In this document: positions 59,100 through 64,000 of the stretch, piece after piece | How the letters are laid out: each line of letters starts with the position of its first letter | Numbering within the stretch: the first letter of the stretch is position 1 | Made by a program: the position numbers and the translations under genes | The notes under the pieces: generated by a model | Seen by the model: only the letters and a program-made list of their open reading frames with translations | What the model was told of the DNA's origin: nothing | Databases searched by the model: none | Assembly: GCF_963678635.1 (NCBI RefSeq) | Contig: NC_087065.1 | Coordinates: 32,733,679-32,797,678, forward strand | Length of the DNA: 64,000 bases | Direction of reading: 5' to 3' | Source of the DNA: Symsagittifera roscoffensis | Taxonomy: Eukaryota; Xenacoelomorpha; Acoela; Convolutidae

Positions 59100-59869
59100 T
59101 CGCGTTTCAAATTAAGTTGGCTCAACTCATTTGGTCTGATTATTAAAAGACAAGAAGCTTAATACAACCGTTTATTGGTTACATCAGTGAGTAGAGGATC
59201 AACTGATAAGAAAAAGAGAAAAAATAAATAAGTTTATTAATTTTCCAACCAAAAAAAACTTAATTGGCCTTAAAGCCGAGTTGGATCATTCAAAGTTTCG
59301 CCTTGATTTAACAGCAGTCTTGTTCGAACACAATTTCATAATGCAATCTTTTTTATTGATATCCCCAATACATCAGTAGGTCAGAGTATCGATTCTTTGA
59401 CACGCTATAAAAGCGTCAAAAATGATGTTTCGGTAAATCAGTAAACAGAATATTTCAAAGTTTTTAAAATAAAATGCTACAAAAGGCGGATAAATTATTC
59501 ATTGTTTTTTTTATCGAATTCTAAAAATAGTTAAGAGAAGATACACGTTTTAGTAAAAATTGTTGAGCCAAAACAGCCAAAAAGCAAGCAATAATTTTCA
59601 AAACACTTCAAAAAACACATGAAAAGGTATACCAGAGTATTCAGTTTCAGTACAGTGAACAATTTCAGTAAGATATCTTATTTGTTATTGCAAAAAATGA
59701 TTCACATCAAAAAACTTTTTTTTGAAATTTTTCTTTATGAAAAAAGTAGCAGCCAAAAAAAGCGCGGCAAATAATTAGAAAAGAAAGCATTGAACTTGTT
59801 AAGATTAACAGTGTGTTATAGTTCGCCTAATCAATTTTAACAAAAATTAAGACGTATAAAATTCCAATT
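59100..59869. other. AT-rich spacer
   Basis: No gene or clear element. The string gtaagatatcttatttgtta at 59667 recurs at 60603, so its right part belongs to the same 0.94-kb periodicity as repeat S. Confidence 0.5.
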
Positions 59870-60530
59870 CAAGACCTAAGGTGACTCAATAGTTTAGTAC
59901 ACTTAAACCTTATGATCTTTTTTTTAAATGAAGTGAATCAGTTTTTTTGTACAATTTATCACTTACAATTTTTCGTGTTATTTTGCATTTTGCATTTCGG
60001 TGTTAACTTTCAAATTCATCAAATTGTGTACAGTCATTTTTTACTCTTGGGTATATTTTTGCTTTTTCCAATCCCAACTGGCTATTGCCAGCAAATGTTG
60101 TAAAAAATCGGATAATGTGTTGTATCCATAAGCCGATAAATGTTTTTTGGTGGGATTTTCAAAGAAAGTTCGACAATTTGTCTAATTTTTTGAACGTTGG
60201 GACAATTTTGTTTTCCAAGCTCTCCAACAATACCATAAAACAAAAAGGTAGGAATTGCCGTAATTTTTTTTCAGCAAAAAATGAAATTGAAAACACAGGA
60301 ACTAATTAATTCCAGAAATCAGAATCAAATGAGGTTAAATAAAGACCAGGGTTCCATTTATTGCTATCCAAAGCTGTTAAATGAGTTAATATGTTTGATT
60401 AGCTCAAAATTGAACATTTTTATATTATTTAGGATCCGAGTTCTGAAAAGCTAGTGGTAGCTTTTTGTTCACCCGACTAATTTGCTCCAGAAGAACTGGC
60501 CAAAACAGATTTCATCATATAAGCAATTAT
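59870..60530. repeat. Dispersed repeat S, copy 2
   Basis: Homologous to 57840-58520 and 60930-61640. Open plus-strand frames (59912-60103, 60085-60309) are hydrophobic at first and partly conserved with copy 3, but separated by a frameshift here. Coding is unproven. Confidence 0.75.
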
Positions 60531-60793
60531 TTTCAAAACGCTATGAGAAACAAACGAAAATGCATACCAGAATTGCCAGTTGCTGCGCAGTTAACTATCC
60601 CCGTAAGATATCTTATTTGTTATTGCAAAAAATTATTCACTTATCAAATTGAGTTTGTTTTATTGTGTTTTCTTTGTGAATAAATTTGCAGCCAATAAAA
60701 GCGCGGATAATAAAAATTTAAAAATCATGCTATTCATTTGTTGTGATTAACAATTTGAATTATTGTCAAATAATATTTTTACAAATTCTAAGA

Positions 60794-60897
60794 CTTATAA
60801 GCCTCCAATTTAAGAGCTTAATTAACTCAATAGTTTATTACGCGCCTTATAAGCCTCCAATTCAAGACCTTAAGTAACTCAATAGTTTATTACGCGT
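60794..60897. repeat. 52-bp direct tandem duplication
   Basis: Two adjacent units start cttataagcctccaatt at 60794 and 60846, and both end near agtttattacgcg. A few substitutions distinguish them. Confidence 0.9.
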
Positions 60898-60929
60898 AGA
60901 CCCTATGAGCTTTCTTTGAGAAAAAAAAT

Positions 60930-61640
60930 AAGGAGAACCAATTTTTTTGTACAATTGTTCACGTACATTTTTTCTTGATAGTTTCCATTTTGCATTTCAG
61001 TGTTCAATTTCAAGCTCATCGTGATGTGTGTAATCATATTTTTCCTCTAGGATTTATGTTTATTTTCTCCAATCCCAATCGGCTATCGCAAGCAAAACTT
61101 GCAAGATGTCGAGTGATTTGTCTTAACCAGGAGCAGATCAGATTTTTCTCCAAGGATTTTCAAAAAAAGTTTGAAAATTTTGTCAATTTTTTGTTAGTCA
61201 GACAATTTTATTTTCCGAGCTGTCCAAAAATACCTTAAAAAAATAGGTCAAAAATTTTTCTCAGCGGTAAATGAAAAGGAAAACAGGAAAGAATTGTTTT
61301 CAGAAATCAGAACCAGATGAGGTTAAATAAAGACAAGCGTTCCATTCAATGCTCTCAAAGACAGGTAAATGAGTTATTATGTCTGATTAGTTCACTTCTG
61401 GTTGCTTACGACTCGAATTCTGGAAAGCCAGTGGTGGCTTCTTGTTCACCCGATTAATATGCTCCAGAAGATCTGGATCACTCTGTGTTTGAATCTCAGC
61501 GTCTGCGCACAAATCGAAAATTGATTCATTCACATGTATCGAAACCTTTCAACCCCAGGAGCACTAGCGACACCTCAATTCTGGTTACCAAGTCTTTCGA
61601 AAGGTTTGCCCATTTTTACTGTTTAAGACATTCATTTTTG
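60930..61640. repeat. Dispersed repeat S, copy 3
   Basis: The best-preserved S copy. The plus-strand frame 60975-61238 (87 codons) contains FSVQFQAHRDVCNHIF and DFQKKFENFVNFL. Corresponding residues can be found in copy 2 in two frames, which hints that the repeat once coded for something, but no family is recognised. Confidence 0.75.
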
Positions 61641-61684
61641 GTTTAAAAATCCTGTAAAACTAAATTTGAGGGAGAGGTCAACAT

Positions 61685-61978
61685 CAGGGGCGGATCTAGG
61701 ATTTTCTCGATGGGGGGTCGGATTTTCAGAAAAGTTTCGAAAATTTGGATGATCTTTTTACTTGGGTCGACCAAATTGAATTTCTGAGGTCTCCCAAATC
61801 AGTAAAAAAAAAACCTTATATTGACCAAATTTTCTGCACCCCAGGCATTTTAAAAGATGCATTTTAAAAGATGCGTTTTAGAAGATGCGTTAAAAGATGC
61901 CTTTGGTTGGTGAAAGGTTCGATTTCCTGAAAAGAAAAAAAGTGCGCCCCCCCCCCCCCGTCCATAAATCCGCTACTG
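61685..61978. mobile_element. hAT-type MITE with terminal inverted repeats and 8-bp flanks
   Basis: The left end CAGGGGCGGATCTAGGATTT and the inverted right end CAGTAGCGGATTTATGGAC match in the pattern typical of hAT termini (CAGNGGCGG), each followed by a G-rich run. The flanking octamers gtcaacat (61677-61684) and gtcttcat (61979-61986) agree at 6 of 8 positions, fitting a decayed 8-bp target duplication. It is 294 bp long with no transposase. A short tandem run of a ttttaaaagatgc unit lies at 61845-61900. Confidence 0.8.
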
Positions 61979-62278
61979 GTCTTCATCCTTCAAGAACTGC
62001 TCAAAAATGTAATTTTTATCCATTTTTTCATTAACTTGTCCGGAATGCACTTTTTTTGGGCCAGCTCCAAGAATCAAACTGAGTGACATAAGAGTCGACA
62101 AAATTTTCATAAAATTTCGCGAAAACTAGAGTTGCGTTGTCTTCGTAAAGGTAGTGCCCTACTCGACACGCTAGTTCGATGAGTGAAAGGCGAATACCTA
62201 TGCTCTTACATATATCAGTGATGGTTAGTGTTTGTTAGCTGCAAAACAGTTCTTTCACTTCACCTGTTTGTTTTTTAG

Positions 62279-62382
62279 GTGGCACAGGGGTCTTCGGATG
62301 CTGATTTTCGAATTCAAGTACAGGACGATACGTGTTGGCTGCAACACAACAAACCACATCATTTATTTTCCTGAATAAATAG
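62279..62382 (+). CDS. Possible exon (104 bp), unrecognised
   Basis: A pyrimidine-rich acceptor (cacctgtttgttttttag, ending 62278) and a donor AG|GTGAGA (62382/62383) bound a block less AT-rich than its surroundings. Two frames stay open for most of it (WHRGLRMLIFEFKYRTIRVG or VAQGSSDADFRIQVQDDTCW), and both meet a stop shortly before the donor, so it would be terminal or non-coding. No neighbouring exon found. Confidence 0.2.
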
Positions 62383-62543
62383 GTGAGAAAAGAAAAAAGA
62401 CAAATCACTCTGGTTCTTTCTATTTTTCAAAAACTATGTCCAGAAAAAAATTGTACAACGTTTCATTAGCAACGTATTATGTTTTTGTTTTCAGACAAAG
62501 AAATTGCGCCAAAAAAATCAAGAATTTACGATTGAGAGAAAAA

Positions 62544-62630
62544 TTGCTTGAAATGATACACTTGTGATGATACAAAACTGATAAACTGTTTATCAATTTT
62601 GTATCATCACAAGTGTATCATTTCAAGCAA
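62544..62630. repeat. Near-perfect 43-bp-arm palindrome with 1-nt spacer
   Basis: The left arm 62544-62586 (ttgcttgaaatgatacactt...) and right arm 62588-62630 are exact inverse copies except for one C/A mismatch; a single T separates them. It can extrude as a cruciform or, if transcribed, form a long hairpin with almost no loop. Confidence 0.97.
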
Positions 62631-63140
62631 CTTTTCTACTAAATTTATCTTTTGAAGGTTTGAAAGCTACGATGCCTTAAGTATGGGGTGATTAAAAAGA
62701 TCCGATTGAATCGATTATCAGTTTTTGATTCATTACAGATTTTTTTCTGTAGACAGGCTATAGCTCATGAAGTTTTTGAGACGCACTCATTTCAAACATT
62801 TCTGTGTTGAAATTTTGGTATGAAACTTAATTTTAGTCAATGCTATGCAGAAAAAATGGATGGCCACACTGGAGACTCATGAAAAAAATGGATAAAAGAT
62901 TTAAAAGTAACACTTGCGACAGCAAGTGTCTTGTAATCGAAAACTAGGCTTTTTCCCGTAAGCAACTTTTACAAAAATGTAAGAAATTGAACTTGCTTTG
63001 TCAGTGAATATTGATAACTTTTGTTTAGTCTGGTGCAAATCCCGCGCCGGGACTAGTTGATTTTCCAGAAAACAGGAAATTGACGTTCGTTCCAAACACA
63101 CTTCGTGCGTCTCCTTGTGTTTTTTCAACATAGTTGGCAA

Positions 63141-63664
63141 GTCACTGCTTTTGATATTTCTGTTGCTCTAAGAAAATTTCATTGTACTTAGTACTTGACT
63201 TAGTATAATCTCCTCTCGTTTCTTTGTTTTTTTTTTACCTAAAAGCCTTACGCGGCCTAAAAATTTTCCTCTCATTTTTATTGGCTTCTCAACTTATTTT
63301 GTGTCATTTGAATGGAAAAGCTTTTAATAACTCAGGTTGGTTGTTTTGCATATACTCAAAGTTTCAAAAAAAGATTGACAACATTTTTCGGACATTTAAA
63401 GCTCATTTAGTTCTAGTGGTTGTCTTTCTCAGCTCTTTCAAAAAAATTGAGTTCTTCATTTTTCCGAAAAACCTTCATTCTTCTTTCAAGTTGGTCACCC
63501 TAGTTTTTTTTCAAATTGAAGTTTTGTTCATTAGTTTGCATTGCTCGGCTTGTGTTGGATCACAACTGATGCAAAACTTTGCTTTGCCTCTGTGTTAAAA
63601 TTAGTTGCAAAGTATTATAGTAATTTTTCTTTTGACAAAATGTAAAAACAGAAGGGACGGAAGA
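63141..63664 (+). other. Spacer with a 124-codon open frame of doubtful meaning
   Basis: The frame 63224-63598 is Phe/Leu-rich because the DNA is T-rich. It has no motif, no clear start context and no homologue within the window. It is probably a chance open frame. Confidence 0.25.
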
Positions 63665-64000
63665 ACTTAAAAAAGGAGGTTAATTGAATAAATCAAATAA
63701 CCGCAGAAAGTAAATGCTTGCAGGTTAACTAATTTACATGGTGTATATTTCATTGGCAACATGTTCTCTTTCTACTGGTATACTTCTTGCACAAAATAAA
63801 GTGCAAGATAAGACCATTGTTTAAAGTTACATCTTTTTTCTGCTACTTGCAGAGAGTAAAGTTCAAAATAAAACCATTGTGAGAAGTTGCATCATTATTA
63901 CGCTCGAAACTACAAGAAAAACTCAGCTTAGTAGCGTAATACAAATACAAAAATATCGTTAAATTAGAATGTTTTTAGAAAAAAAACTTCGGACACGTCA
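63665..64000. repeat. Dispersed repeat R, copy c (cut by window end)
   Basis: Matches the right third of the R copies at 25530-25826 and 30050-30345 (aggttaattgaataaatc, ggtatacttcttgcac, gaaactacaagaaaaa) and continues beyond the window. Its left part is absent, so it is truncated at about 63665. Confidence 0.75.

Noticed and set aside
63224-63598. 124-codon plus-strand ORF as a membrane protein gene
   Set aside because: Hydrophobicity follows from T-rich DNA; no motif, no splice context and no related copy.
1-64000. CRISPR array, operon or bacterial defence system
   Set aside because: No regularly spaced short repeats with unique spacers, no ribosome-binding sites or gene clusters; repeats are long and retroelement-derived, and the composition and splicing signals are eukaryotic.

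Overview
The window is a repeat-dense, AT-rich stretch of a eukaryotic nuclear genome, most likely an invertebrate animal. The grounds are: no bacterial gene organisation; remains of Ty3/gypsy LTR retrotransposons and a LINE; non-autonomous hAT-like elements; satellites; and one plausible spliced gene whose introns, as modelled, are 80-133 bp. I cannot name the species. Almost nothing here is an intact protein gene.

Layout. 1-6200: one old Ty3/gypsy element on the minus strand (Gag, zinc knuckle, protease, reverse transcriptase, integrase), heavily decayed and rearranged. 6750-7150: an LTR-like segment. 7010-28300: an array of six or more truncated copies of a second Ty3/gypsy family, all on the minus strand and head to tail. 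It includes a near-identical 3.9-kb tandem duplication (7010-14820) and 2.7-kb units that share one abnormal Gag/integrase junction. 24897-30345: two copies of an unrelated dispersed repeat flank the last gypsy copy and its leader. 30716-46569: a 7.9-kb unit duplicated in tandem. Each unit holds a LINE reverse-transcriptase remnant, a field of degenerate repeats and about two and a half 1.8-kb monomers. 46570-50660: a third, more diverged and interrupted version of that unit.

50860-64000 is a lower-copy region. It holds a 190-bp terminal-inverted-repeat element (50870-51059), a 320-bp dispersed repeat, an unrecognised GC-richer ORF (52767-53072), a candidate spliced host gene on the minus strand (53718-54624), an array of 165-bp satellite units (55640-56990), a 0.48-kb foldback element (58623-59098), three copies of another dispersed repeat (57840-61640), a hAT-type MITE with matching flanking 8-mers (61685-61978) and a near-perfect 43-bp-arm palindrome (62544-62630).

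How it fits together. The dominant process is DNA-level tandem amplification of dead retroelements, not new retrotransposition. The three youngest gypsy copies share a stop codon inside the reverse-transcriptase catalytic box, and junctions are shared between copies or carry short microhomology. I found no evidence for a novel enzymatic or defence system. The best candidates for something undescribed are the spliced gene near 54 kb, the long palindrome near 62.6 kb and the hierarchical repeat architecture.
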